Of a stretch of 64,000 nucleotides of DNA, positions 35,812 to 44,591 are shown piece after piece (the stretch's first letter is position 1; each line of letters starts with the position of its first letter). The position numbers and the translations under genes are program-made. The stretch is from Fuscovulum ytuae (GTDB taxonomy: Bacteria > Pseudomonadota > Alphaproteobacteria > Rhodobacterales > Rhodobacteraceae): contig NZ_CP124535.1 of the NCBI RefSeq assembly GCF_029953595.1, forward strand, positions 2,525,001-2,589,000. Reading direction: 5' to 3'. Below the pieces are notes generated by a model. The model worked only from the letters and a program-made list of their open reading frames with translations, did no database searches and had not been told where the DNA came from.

Positions 35812-36810
35812 TCACAGCCTGTCGCGGATCAACGGCGTGGTGGAACAATGCAGGCCGCCGCCATTCTTTTGCACCTCGGCATAGGGGATGGTCACCCATG
35901 ACACGCCCGCCGCCGCCAGCCGATCAAGCGTGCGGTTGGTCGCGCCTTCGGGCATCAGCACCCTGCCCGGCGCGATGGCCAGCGAATTGACGATCCAGCC
36001 ATCATCGGCGGGATCGGTTTCGATCCAGCGGATGCCGCGTGCCCTAAGCTCTTCTAGGAATGAGAAGGGCAGACCCATCGGGTTGAGGATGGCAAGATCG
36101 CGGTCGATCATCAGGAAGCTGACATCCAGATGGATGTCATAGCCGACCAGATCAACGATCAGGAGTTCGACGCCCTGCCGCGCCAGCACGTCGCGCACCT
36201 GTTCGGCACCGTCGCGGTTGACGCGAACGCCCACGCCTATGGCGCAGGTCTTGTCATTCAGCCACGCAAAGCTGCCGCCTTCCATGACGCCTGTGCCGTT
36301 GATCGTGCGCAAGATCGGGATGCCAAGGCGGGCAAGGGTGCGGGTGACGGCCAATTCCTCGCCGCGCCGGATACGCGCGCCCATGCGGCAGATGATGGCT
36401 CCGCCCTTCACCATGATCAGCGGATCGCGGGTATAGACCTGCTTTAGGCGGTTGCCTGCCTCTCCATCCAGATAGTGGACGATGACCCCTTCGGATTCGA
36501 GTGCGGCGACAAAGGCGGCATGCTGGCGCTGCATCAGGGGAATGTCTGGCGGGGTATCGGATTGGAAATACCAGCCCACGGAAGGGTCGCCGAAAGACCC
36601 GATTTCAGGCAGGCGTTTTGATGGGTCCACCACCGCCATTTCGGGGCCGGGGCGGTGCATCAGGATTTCGCGGATACGGCCCACGTCATTGTCGATGCCC
36701 CAGACCTTGCCCCATGTCGCAGCAAGTTCTCCGGGGTCTTCGAAACCGGGTTCGGCCCCTGCGGCAAAGGTCTTGATCGTCTGGGTATAAATCCAGTGCG
36801 GATTGGTCAT
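35812..36810 (-). CDS. Amidinotransferase/dimethylarginine dimethylaminohydrolase family protein
   Basis: A 332-residue guanidino-group-modifying enzyme of the pentein fold. Substrate and catalytic features: VYTRDPLIMVKGGAI (Asp), GTGVMEGGSFAWL (Glu/Gly), YDIHLDVSFLMID (catalytic His) and Cys322 in GGGLHCSTTPL. It may hydrolyse dimethylarginine or arginine, or be an ornithine-cyclising relative; sequence alone does not decide. A hairpin sits three bases before the start codon and holds the only G-rich stretch, so translation may be controlled by it. Confidence 0.88.
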   Translation of the reverse strand: MTNPHWIYTQTIKTFAAGAEPGFEDPGELAATWGKVWGIDNDVGRIREILMHRPGPEMAVVDPSKRLPEIGSFGDPSVGWYFQSDTPPDIPLMQRQHAAFVAALESEGVIVHYLDGEAGNRLKQVYTRDPLIMVKGGAIICRMGARIRRGEELAVTRTLARLGIPILRTINGTGVMEGGSFAWLNDKTCAIGVGVRVNRDGAEQVRDVLARQGVELLIVDLVGYDIHLDVSFLMIDRDLAILNPMGLPFSFLEELRARGIRWIETDPADDGWIVNSLAIAPGRVLMPEGATNRTLDRLAAAGVSWVTIPYAEVQKNGGGLHCSTTPLIRDRL

Positions 36811-36813
36811 GGC

Positions 36814-36836
36814 GGCCCCGATTGCTGTTCGGGGCC
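36814..36836 (-). promoter_or_regulatory. Hairpin masking the start region of the amidinotransferase-like gene
   Basis: Minus strand GGCCCCGA, loop ACAGCAA, TCGGGGCC, perfect eight-base stem ending three bases before the ATG. No free Shine-Dalgarno is present outside it. It lies between the 55-residue gene and this gene. Confidence 0.5.
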
Positions 36837-36876
36837 AGCCTATGCCCCCGACCCATGCACCCGCAAGCGGGCCTGA

Positions 36877-37044
36877 TCAGGCGCTGCGCCCGCGTGCGAT
36901 GCGCAGGAATTGGATCAAGCGGCTGGACCCAGCAGCGGGGCGCGAGTGATGCCATGTTTCGCGCGGGCTGCGCGACAGGCGAAGGAATTGCTGCACACGG
37001 CTGCCGGACGAGGGGCTACGCTTATCGGCGATATGCTTGGTCAT
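36877..37044 (-). CDS. Unannotated small basic protein with internal duplication, 55 residues
   Basis: Not a family I know. The ATG at 37044 has GGGAGG five to six bases upstream, better than most genes here. The product begins MTKHIADKRSPSSG and ends RGRSA; it has 12 Arg, few acidic residues, and two copies of one motif, SRVQQFLRLSRSPR (about residues 15-28) and SRLIQFLRIARGRS (41-54), with the pattern SRxxQFLRxxRxxR. Same strand as queG before it and the amidinotransferase-like gene after it. Could bind nucleic acid or membrane by charge; this is a guess. Confidence 0.7.
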   Translation of the reverse strand: MTKHIADKRSPSSGSRVQQFLRLSRSPRETWHHSRPAAGSSRLIQFLRIARGRSA

Positions 37045-37144
37045 GTCTGCCTCCCTTCAAGGACGGAGAGACAGGGTAACAGAAAAGCCCGCCTCGCCAA
37101 AGCGACCGATCCGAACCAATGCGGGCATTTGCCCAAAAGCCACC

Positions 37145-38179
37145 TTAAGACAGGCGCTGGATCGCCCAGCGCGCGGCCTCGGCCACGGTGGGATCGGGGT
37201 CGGAGAGAAGCGTCTCGGCGGCGGGGCGCAAGGCAGGAAGGCCAGAATTTCCAATGGCGTAAAGGACGTTGCGGATGAAACGGTCACGCCCGATGCGTTT
37301 GATCGGGCTGCCTGCGAAACGGGCACGGAAGGCGGCATCGTCCAGCATCGCAAGATCGGCAAGATCTGGCGCGCCAATGCGGTTCTGATAGCCGATCTCG
37401 GTGGCGGCCTTGGCGAATTTGTTCCATGGGCAGATGGCAAGGCAATCGTCGCAGCCATAGATTCGGTTGCCCATCAGGGCGCGAAGGTCCGGGTCCACCG
37501 GGCCTTTATGTTCAATCGTCAGATAGGAAATGCAGCGCCGCGCGTCGAGTTGGTAGGGCGCGGGGAAGGCACGGGTCGGGCAGATATCGAGACAGGCGGT
37601 GCAACTCCCGCAATGCGATATCTCGGGCGCGTCCTTTGGCAGGTCGATGGTGGTGAAGATTGCGCCCAGAAAGACCCAATTTCCGAAATCGCGGGACAGA
37701 AGATTGGTGTGCTTGCCCTGCCAACCAAGACCTGCGGCCTGCGCCAGCGGTTTTTCCATCACGGGGGCCGTGTCGACAAAGACCTTGATCGCCTCGCCCT
37801 GCCCGGCTTGATCCAGCAGCCAGCGCCCCAGCCGTTTCAGCCGCCGCTTGACCAGATCGTGGTAATCCTTCCCCTGCGCATAGACAGAGATGGCGGCCCG
37901 CTCTGGTTGGGACAGGACGGCAAGCGGATCGGTTTCGGGACTGTAGACCTCGGCCAGCATGATGATGGACCGCGCTTCTGGCCAAAGCGCGGCAGGGTTG
38001 CCACGCCATTCGGCACGGTCGGCCATCCATTGCATCTGCCCGTGATGGTCTTGGTCAAGAAACCGCATCAGGCGCGGCGCGGCGTCGGGGATAGCATCTG
38101 GGGCGCAGATGCCCATGGCGGCGAAGCCTTCCGCAAGGGCCTGATTTGACAACCGTTCTTTCAGATCGTCAGGCTTCAT
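37145..38179 (-). CDS. queG: Epoxyqueuosine reductase
   Basis: QueG reduces epoxyqueuosine to queuosine in tRNA, using cobalamin and two 4Fe-4S clusters. The 344-residue protein has the cobalamin-binding N-terminal half (with GYD/Ser-type [16 protein letters not shown] and [11 protein letters not shown]), clusters in [12 protein letters not shown] and [10 protein letters not shown], and a HEAT-like C-terminal tail. The ATG lies at the end of a dispersed repeat element (copy 3), without a clear ribosome site. Confidence 0.95.
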   Translation of the reverse strand: MKPDDLKERLSNQALAEGFAAMGICAPDAIPDAAPRLMRFLDQDHHGQMQWMADRAEWRGNPAALWPEARSIIMLAEVYSPETDPLAVLSQPERAAISVYAQGKDYHDLVKRRLKRLGRWLLDQAGQGEAIKVFVDTAPVMEKPLAQAAGLGWQGKHTNLLSRDFGNWVFLGAIFTTIDLPKDAPEISHCGSCTACLDICPTRAFPAPYQLDARRCISYLTIEHKGPVDPDLRALMGNRIYGCDDCLAICPWNKFAKAATEIGYQNRIGAPDLADLAMLDDAAFRARFAGSPIKRIGRDRFIRNVLYAIGNSGLPALRPAAETLLSDPDPTVAEAARWAIQRLS

Positions 38180-38240
38180 CTTGGCAAAAATACTCTCGGG
38201 GGGAGGCGCGGCACGCGCCGTGGGGGGCAGACAGCCCCCC
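38174..38240 (-). repeat. Hairpin plus GAGTATTTTT/CCAAGATGAAG element, copy 3
   Basis: Minus strand: hairpin GGGGGGC/GCCCCCC, a second hairpin GGCGCG/CGCGCC, then CTCCCCCC, GAGAGTATTTTT, GCCAAGATGAAG. It fills the gap between the fzlA-like gene and queG, and its last bases are the queG start codon and second codon. Confidence 0.8.
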
Positions 38241-38254
38241 TGCCCGGGTTGGGT

Positions 38255-38920
38255 CTAAAAATCCAGATCCGCATAATGCGGCGGCGGCGGGAAGCCCGGC
38301 ACCTGATCGGCAAGAAGGGTGCGGAAACTGGGGCGGGATTTCACCTTGGCATACCAGTCCTTGACCGTGGCAGAGCGGTTCCAGTCCACATCCGAGATGT
38401 AATCCAGACAGGACAGATGCGCGGCGGCGGTGAAATCGGCCAGCGTCATCACATCGCCGGCAAGCCAACGGCGCTGATCCAAGAGCCAGCCGAGGTAATC
38501 CAGATGATACTTGATCCGGCTCGCGCCGAATTTGACATTCTTGCTGTCCGGGTAGCCCTGCCCCATGACCTTTTTGTTCACACGTTCATAGAGCAGTTTC
38601 GACGTGACCTCGTCGTGAAACTTGTCATCGAACCATGCGCAGAGGCGGCGCACCTCATAGCGTTGTTCGGGGTCGCGGGGCATAAGTTGCGGGGTGGGAA
38701 CGGTTTCTTCCAGAAACTCACATATCGCCTGGCTTTCCGACATCACGCGGCTGTCCCAGCGCAGGACAGGGATTTTTCCGGCGGGATTGCGGCGCAGGAA
38801 ATCGGGGGTGGGTTCCCAGTAGCGCTCTTCGACCAATTCCACCTCCAGCCGCTTTTCGGCAAGGGTCAGGCGGACCTTGCGGCAAAAGGGCGAGAGCGGG
38901 AAATGATAGAGACGGATCAT
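38255..38920 (-). CDS. fzlA: GST-family protein, probable FzlA (FtsZ-binding division protein)
   Basis: A 221-residue GST fold: N-terminal IRLYHFPLSPFCRKVRLTLAEK, NPAGKIPVL and SESQAICEFLEE, helical second domain with WLAGDVMTLADFTAAAHLSCLDY, and a distinctive tail PGFPPPPHYADLDF. In Caulobacter the GST-like FzlA binds FtsZ and sets constriction; the conserved tail is, from memory, what marks alphaproteobacterial FzlA. Its neighbour is the cell-wall enzyme mtgA. If not FzlA, it is a general GST. Confidence 0.7.
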   Translation of the reverse strand: MIRLYHFPLSPFCRKVRLTLAEKRLEVELVEERYWEPTPDFLRRNPAGKIPVLRWDSRVMSESQAICEFLEETVPTPQLMPRDPEQRYEVRRLCAWFDDKFHDEVTSKLLYERVNKKVMGQGYPDSKNVKFGASRIKYHLDYLGWLLDQRRWLAGDVMTLADFTAAAHLSCLDYISDVDWNRSATVKDWYAKVKSRPSFRTLLADQVPGFPPPPHYADLDF

Positions 38921-38993
38921 AGGGAGGGCTTACCCCGGCGGATCTTGTAACGGATTGGAGTCTCTTGCCCTTTTGGGGGCGGGAATTCAACGG

Positions 38994-39743
38994 TCATTCC
39001 TGAAAACAGGCGGCGCGGCCGTCGGCGGCGATGGTTTCGGCGCCGGAGAGGATGGCGCGGGTTCTTTGGCGGACGAAGTTGGAGGGGTTGGAGGCGCTGC
39101 GGTTTTTCGGATCGGGGAGGACGGCGGCGAGGCGGGCGGCTTGGGTGGGTGTGAGATCACGCGCATCGACGCCGAAATGGTGCTGCGCGGCGGCCTGCAC
39201 GCCGAAGACGCCTTCGTCAAATTCGGCGACGTTCAGGTAAACTTCAAGGATGCGCCGCTTGGACCAGAGGGTTTCCACGACCGGGGTCAGCGCGGCCTCG
39301 GCGGCCTTGCGTGCCCAGGACCGCCCATGCCAGAGGAAGACGTTCTTGACCGTCTGCTGGCTGATGGTCGAGGCCCCGCGGTTGGAGCCTTCGGCCACCG
39401 CCTCGCGGATGGCGGCCATGTCGAAACCCCAATGAAGACAATAGTTTGCGTCCTCGGCGGCCACTGCGGCGCGGGCCATGACGGGGGCAATATCCTCCAT
39501 CGGGACCCAGTCCTTTTCGATCCCGCCAAGGCGGAAGCTTTCGCCCAGTTGGTAGAAATTGATGGGGGGCGGGAGGAAGGAAAAGAGGAGGATGAGGAGG
39601 AGGTAAAGCCCCGCGATGCCGCCTGCGATGCGGCCCGCCCAGCGCAGGACACGGCGGCGCAGGGGCTGCGCGACGGGGGTCGGCGCGGCCTTGGCGGCGG
39701 TCTTTTTCGGCTTGGCCTTGGGCTTTTCGGGACTGTCGGTCAT
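38994..39743 (-). CDS. mtgA: Monofunctional biosynthetic peptidoglycan transglycosylase
   Basis: A 249-residue GT51 enzyme polymerising lipid II into glycan strands. A basic Lys/Ala/Pro-rich cytoplasmic head (residues 5-30), one membrane helix (about 45-62), then the GT51 motifs: AAVAAEDANYCLHWGFD (catalytic Glu), GASTISQQTVKNVFLW, KRRILEVYLNVAEF (second Glu region) and LPDPKNRSASNPS. The ATG at 39743 fits; the frame upstream is open without good start. An iteron array (39811) lies about 70 bases upstream. Confidence 0.94.
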   Translation of the reverse strand: MTDSPEKPKAKPKKTAAKAAPTPVAQPLRRRVLRWAGRIAGGIAGLYLLLILLFSFLPPPINFYQLGESFRLGGIEKDWVPMEDIAPVMARAAVAAEDANYCLHWGFDMAAIREAVAEGSNRGASTISQQTVKNVFLWHGRSWARKAAEAALTPVVETLWSKRRILEVYLNVAEFDEGVFGVQAAAQHHFGVDARDLTPTQAARLAAVLPDPKNRSASNPSNFVRQRTRAILSGAETIAADGRAACFQE

Positions 39744-39810
39744 GGCGGGGACTAGAACCACGGGCGGGGGCACGCGGTCAAGAGACGGCAAGGGAAAGCG
39801 CTGCAACGGC

Positions 39811-39858
39811 TGTGCCCTGTTTTGTGCCGCCTTTTGTGCAGCAAACTGTGGGCACAGA
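39811..39858. repeat. 12-bp iteron array, copy 2
   Basis: Units start at 39811, 39823, 39835 and 39847: TGTGCCCTGTTT, TGTGCCGCCTTT, TGTGCAGCAAAC, TGTGGGCACAGA. First 33 bases equal those at 13111. A half CGTTAAGG lies at 39880, at nearly the same distance as the full inverted repeat of copy 1. The array stands between mtgA and the gltB end; the rest of this 296-base gap, apart from the gltB terminator, holds no gene I can support. Confidence 0.75.
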
Positions 39859-40007
39859 GCGCGCGGTGGATGAAGGGGGCGTTAAGGCGACGGTTTGGGT
39901 CTAAGTGAGTTGGGTAGGATCGGCAGATGGATGCAGAGAGCAAAGCCGCACCCAAGGGCGACGGGGTTTCGATCCTGCATATCCCGCGCTGCGGAACGGG
40001 TGAAAGA

Positions 40008-40031
40008 AAAGGCCCCCTCGCGGGGGCCTTT
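40008..40031 (-). terminator. Terminator of gltB
   Basis: Perfect ten-base stem AAAGGCCCCC/GGGGGCCTTT, loop of four, followed on the minus strand by TTTTCTTTC, nine bases after the gltB stop. The plus strand also has a T-rich follow-on, so it can act both ways. Confidence 0.9.
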
Positions 40032-40039
40032 CTGTTTCG

Positions 40040-43000
40040 TCACTCTGCCGGAACCTTTGCCGCCTCGTCCGAGAGGGGGTGCGCCAGATGGGGGAGCATC
40101 TCTTTCGGGCAGACTTGCAGGAAGTTGCGCTTCTCAGCCTCCCAGTTCGCAAGGATGCGTTCGGCGATGCGCGAGCCTGTCTCGGCGTGGTGGCGTTCGA
40201 TCAGGCCCTTCACCTGTGCCTCCCAATGGGGATGGCCGATGCCGCAGGTGAGGATCGACTCGAGGTTCATGAAATCCTCGGCCACGCCATCGGGATCGTA
40301 GACATAGGCCATGCCGCCCGTCATGCCCGCGCCGAAGTTCGCGCCGATCCGGCCAAGGATCACCGCGACGCCGCCCGTCATGTATTCGCAGCCGTTCGAG
40401 CCACAGCCTTCGACCACCACCTTGGCGCCGGAGTTCCGCACCGCAAAACGCTCGCCCGCGCGGCCCGATGCGAAGAGGAAGCCATCGGTCGCCCCATAAA
40501 GGACTGTGTTGCCGATGATGGTGTTCTCTTCCGCCTTGAGGGGGGAGGACATCATCGGGCGCACGGTGATCGTGCCGCCCGACAGGCCCTTGCCGACATA
40601 GTCGTTGGCATCCCCCTGCACCTCGATCTTCAAACCGCGCACGGAGAAGGCACCGAGCGACTGGCCGCAAGAACCGGTGAGTTTCACCGTCAGGTGATCC
40701 GGTTGCAGGCTGTTTCGCATGCCGAACTTCTTGACGATATGCGACGAGGCGCGCGTGCCGATGGTGCGGAGCGTGTTCCGCACGGCATAGGACAGTTGCA
40801 TCTTTTCGCCGTCTTCGAAGAAGCGGTGGCCGTCCTTGATAATCTCGGCATCGAGCGTATCGGGCACGGCATTGCGCGGCTTGGACCGATCATAGGTGAT
40901 CTTCTGCGCCCCATCGACGGTGATGAGAAGGGGGTTGAGATCAAGATCATCGAGCGCTGCGTGGCCCCGGCTGACCTGCGTCAGAAGATCGGCGCGACCG
41001 ATGATTTCATCCAAAGACCGCGCGCCGATGGAAGCGAGGATTTCCCGCACTTCCTGCGCATAGAAGGTGATGAGGTTGACCACCTTATCCGCGCTGCCTG
41101 TGAATTTCTGGCGCAGCGCTTCGTTCTGCGTGCAGACGCCCACGGGGCAGGTGTTGGATTGGCACTGGCGCACCATGATGCAGCCCATGGCGATCAGGGC
41201 GGCGGTGCCGATGCCGTATTCTTCGGCCCCCATCATGGCGGCCATCACCACGTCGCGCCCGGTGCGGAGGCCGCCATCGGTGCGCAGCGTGACCCGTTCG
41301 CGCAGGTTGTTCATGGCGAGGACCTGATGCGCCTCGGTCAGGCCCATTTCCCACGGCAGGCCCGCATATTTGATGGAGGTCGCGGGGGAGGCCCCGGTGC
41401 CGCCATTGTGGCCGGAGATCAGGATGACATCGGCCTTGGCCTTGGCCACGCCTGCCGCGATGGTGCCGACGCCAGAGGCCGAGACGAGTTTCACCGTGAC
41501 CTTGGCGCGCGGGTTGATCTGTTTGAGGTCATAGATCAGCTGGGCGAGGTCTTCGATGGAATAAATGTCGTGATGCGGCGGCGGCGAGATCAGCGTCACG
41601 CCGGGGGTGGAATGGCGCAGCCGCGCGATGAGGGCGGTGACCTTCATCCCCGGAAGCTGCCCGCCTTCGCCGGGCTTGGCGCCTTGGGCGACCTTGATTT
41701 CAAGTTCTTCGCAGGCGTTCAGGTATTCGGCGGTGACACCGAAGCGGCCTGAGGCGACCTGCTTGATCTTGGCGGATGGGTTGTCGCCATTGGGTTCGGG
41801 GTGGAAATGCGCCGGGTCTTCGCCGCCTTCGCCGCTGTCGGATTTCGCGCCGATGCGGTTCATGGCGACGTTGAGGGTTTTGTGCGCCTCGGGCGACAGG
41901 GCACCCAGCGACATGCCGGGGGTGACGAAGCGCTTGCGGATCGAGGTGATGGATTCCACTTCCTCGATCGGGACGGGTTTGCCCAGCGGTTTGATATCCA
42001 GAAGGTCGCGGATATGGATGGGCGGGTTGGCGCGCATCGCGGCGGAGTACTGCTTCCAGATGTCATAGCTGGCGCGGTCGCAGGCGGATTGCAGCATGTG
42101 CATGGTCTGCGCCTCCCATGCGTGCTTTTCGCCAGAGCGGCGGGCCTTGTAGAAGCCGCCGATGGGCAGGACATCGGTGCCGCCGAGCCAGCCTTTGGCG
42201 TGGACCTCTTCCAGTTTCTGTTCGATGCCAGTGAGGCCGATGCCGGAGATGCGGGACTGCATGCCGGGGAAGTATTCGGCCACCATCGCGCGGGAGAGGC
42301 CGACGGCTTCGAAGTTGAGGCCGCCGCGGTAGGAGGAGATGACCGAGATGCCCATCTTGGACATGATCTTGAGAAGGCCCGCGTCGATGGCGTCGCGGTA
42401 GCGGCGCATGGCATCGGTGAGGGTGCCGTCAAGAAGCCCGCGCGAGATGCGGTCGGCGATGGAGTCTTGGGCGAGGTAGGCGTTCACCGTCGTCGCGCCG
42501 CAGCCGATGAGGACGGCGAAGTAATGCGGGTCGATGCATTCGGCGGAACGGACATTGATGGAGCAGAAGGTCCGCAGGCCCTTGCGCGTCAGCCATGAAT
42601 GCACGGCAGAGGTGGCAAGGATCATGGGCATGGGCACGCGGTCGGGGCCCTGATGCTGATCCGTCAGCACCAGATGGCCCGCGCCGGAGCGGACGGCATC
42701 TTCGGCCTCGGCCCTGATGCGTTCCAGCCCTTGGCGCAGATCGTCGAGTTCGGGCGAGACGGGGAAGGTGCAGTCGATGAAGGCGACCTGATCACCGAAT
42801 TGCCGCACCATCACGTCGAATTCGGCATTGGCGATGAAGGGGCTTTCCAGAACGAGGATTTCGGTCTGGCTGCTGTTTTCATCCAGCACGTTGCGGAGGT
42901 TGCCGAAGCGGGTTTTCAGCGACATCACGCGGCCTTCGCGCAGGCTGTCGATCGGCGGGTTGGTGACCTGGCTGAAGTTCTGGCGGAAGAAATGCGACAG

Positions 43001-44578
43001 TGGGCGGTAGACCTTGGACAGGACTGCGGCGGGCGTGTCGTCGCCCATGGAGGCGACCATTTCCTTGCCGTCTTCGGCCATGGGGGCGAGGATTTGTTCC
43101 AATTCCTCGACCGTGTAGCCAGCGGCGATCTGGCGGCGGCGAAGGTCGGCGCCGGAGAAGAGGGCGGCTTCCGGCACGTCGCGCAGCAGGCTGTTCAGAT
43201 CGACGATCTTTTCGATCCATTCGCCATAGGGCTGGCTGGCGGCCAGTTTGTCCTTCATTTCGGCGTCGTGGTAGAGTTTGCCTTCCGCCATATCCACCGC
43301 GATCATCTGGCCGGGGCCAAGCGCGCCTTTTTCGCGCACGGTGGTTTCATCGACGGGGACCATGCCCGCCTCGGACCCGGCGATGAGCATGCCGTCGCCG
43401 GTGATGACATAGCGCATCGGGCGCAGGCCGTTGCGATCCAGCCCGCCGCAGACCCAGCGGCCATCGGTCATGGCAAGGGCGGCGGGGCCGTCCCACGGTT
43501 CCATGACGGAGTTGCAATAGGCATACATATCCGCCCATGCCTGCGGCATGTCGGTGGTGGTTTTGGACCAGGCTTCCGGCACCAGCATCGTCTTGGCCAT
43601 GGGGGCCGAGCGGCCCGATCTGACCAGCACTTCGAACACAGCATCCAAGGCGCCGGAGTCCGACGTGCCCGACGGGATGATCGGCTTGATGTCTTCGGCG
43701 GCATCGCCGAAGTTGTTGGACGCCATGCGAATTTCGTGGCTGCGCATCCAGTTGACGTTGCCCTTCAGCGTGTTGATTTCGCCGTTATGGGCAAGCATGC
43801 GGAAGGGTTGGGCGAGCCACCATTGCGGGAAGGTGTTGGTCGAATAGCGCTGATGGTAGATCGCGAAGGAGGATTCGAAACGGTCATCCATCAGATCGGG
43901 GTAGAAGACGGCGACCTGTTCGGCCAGCATCATCCCCTTGTAGATGATCGATTGGCAGGAGAGGGAGCAGAGGTAAAGCCCCTGAATCTGCGCCGCGACG
44001 GCGGCTTTTTCGATGCGGCGACGGATGATGTAAAGTTCGCGTTCGAACTGTTCCCGATCGATGTCCTTTTCGCAGCGGATCAGGATCTGTTCGATTTCCG
44101 GGCGGGTGGCATTGGCCTTTTCGCCCAGAACTTCGGTGTTCACCGGGACGTGACGCCAGCCATAGATGTAATGGCCCATGCGCAGGACTTCGGTTTCCAC
44201 GATGGTCCGGCAGCGTTCCTGCGCGCCGAAATCGGTGCGGGGCAGGAAGACCTGACCCACGGCGACGAGCTTGTTCAGATCGGGTTCATGGCCCGTGCGG
44301 CGGATCACGTCATAGAAGAACCGCACCGGGATTTGCACATGGATGCCCGCGCCATCACCCGTCTTGCCATCGGCATCGACCGCGCCCCGGTGCCAGACGG
44401 CCTTGAGCGCGTTGATCCCGTTTTCCACCACCTTGCGGGACGGTTTGCCAGAGATCGACACCACCAGCCCCACACCGCAGGAGGAATGTTCATCCTCGGT
44501 CTTGTAGAGGCTGTGTTCGTCCATCCACTGGCGCTTGGCTTCTTCGGCCTTCACCCAGGATTCGTCATAGATCGTCAT
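40040..44578 (-). CDS. gltB: Glutamate synthase (NADPH) large subunit
   Basis: GltB (1512 residues) takes ammonia from glutamine and makes glutamate from 2-oxoglutarate. N-terminal glutamine amidotransferase: the nucleophile Cys34 in HSSCGVGLV after a 33-residue propeptide. Then the central domain, the FMN-binding synthase domain (with LISGHNGGTGASPATSIKYAG and the 3Fe-4S cysteines in CIMVRQCQSNTCPVGVC), and the C-terminal GXGXG beta-helix (GSNGCEYMTGGVAVILG). AAGGAG precedes the ATG. Third gene of gltD-orf-gltB. Confidence 0.97.
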   Translation of the reverse strand: MTIYDESWVKAEEAKRQWMDEHSLYKTEDEHSSCGVGLVVSISGKPSRKVVENGINALKAVWHRGAVDADGKTGDGAGIHVQIPVRFFYDVIRRTGHEPDLNKLVAVGQVFLPRTDFGAQERCRTIVETEVLRMGHYIYGWRHVPVNTEVLGEKANATRPEIEQILIRCEKDIDREQFERELYIIRRRIEKAAVAAQIQGLYLCSLSCQSIIYKGMMLAEQVAVFYPDLMDDRFESSFAIYHQRYSTNTFPQWWLAQPFRMLAHNGEINTLKGNVNWMRSHEIRMASNNFGDAAEDIKPIIPSGTSDSGALDAVFEVLVRSGRSAPMAKTMLVPEAWSKTTTDMPQAWADMYAYCNSVMEPWDGPAALAMTDGRWVCGGLDRNGLRPMRYVITGDGMLIAGSEAGMVPVDETTVREKGALGPGQMIAVDMAEGKLYHDAEMKDKLAASQPYGEWIEKIVDLNSLLRDVPEAALFSGADLRRRQIAAGYTVEELEQILAPMAEDGKEMVASMGDDTPAAVLSKVYRPLSHFFRQNFSQVTNPPIDSLREGRVMSLKTRFGNLRNVLDENSSQTEILVLESPFIANAEFDVMVRQFGDQVAFIDCTFPVSPELDDLRQGLERIRAEAEDAVRSGAGHLVLTDQHQGPDRVPMPMILATSAVHSWLTRKGLRTFCSINVRSAECIDPHYFAVLIGCGATTVNAYLAQDSIADRISRGLLDGTLTDAMRRYRDAIDAGLLKIMSKMGISVISSYRGGLNFEAVGLSRAMVAEYFPGMQSRISGIGLTGIEQKLEEVHAKGWLGGTDVLPIGGFYKARRSGEKHAWEAQTMHMLQSACDRASYDIWKQYSAAMRANPPIHIRDLLDIKPLGKPVPIEEVESITSIRKRFVTPGMSLGALSPEAHKTLNVAMNRIGAKSDSGEGGEDPAHFHPEPNGDNPSAKIKQVASGRFGVTAEYLNACEELEIKVAQGAKPGEGGQLPGMKVTALIARLRHSTPGVTLISPPPHHDIYSIEDLAQLIYDLKQINPRAKVTVKLVSASGVGTIAAGVAKAKADVILISGHNGGTGASPATSIKYAGLPWEMGLTEAHQVLAMNNLRERVTLRTDGGLRTGRDVVMAAMMGAEEYGIGTAALIAMGCIMVRQCQSNTCPVGVCTQNEALRQKFTGSADKVVNLITFYAQEVREILASIGARSLDEIIGRADLLTQVSRGHAALDDLDLNPLLITVDGAQKITYDRSKPRNAVPDTLDAEIIKDGHRFFEDGEKMQLSYAVRNTLRTIGTRASSHIVKKFGMRNSLQPDHLTVKLTGSCGQSLGAFSVRGLKIEVQGDANDYVGKGLSGGTITVRPMMSSPLKAEENTIIGNTVLYGATDGFLFASGRAGERFAVRNSGAKVVVEGCGSNGCEYMTGGVAVILGRIGANFGAGMTGGMAYVYDPDGVAEDFMNLESILTCGIGHPHWEAQVKGLIERHHAETGSRIAERILANWEAEKRNFLQVCPKEMLPHLAHPLSDEAAKVPAE

Positions 44579-44591
44579 GGCAAAGGTCTCC

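Noticed and set aside
35470-35901. Plus-strand frame of 143 codons after ilvE.
   Set aside because: Runs through the ilvE terminator and opposite two minus-strand genes with better coding character.
39927-40301. A 124-codon plus-strand frame starting MDAESKAAPKG.
   Set aside because: It runs through the gltB terminator and antisense to gltB; composition looks non-coding.
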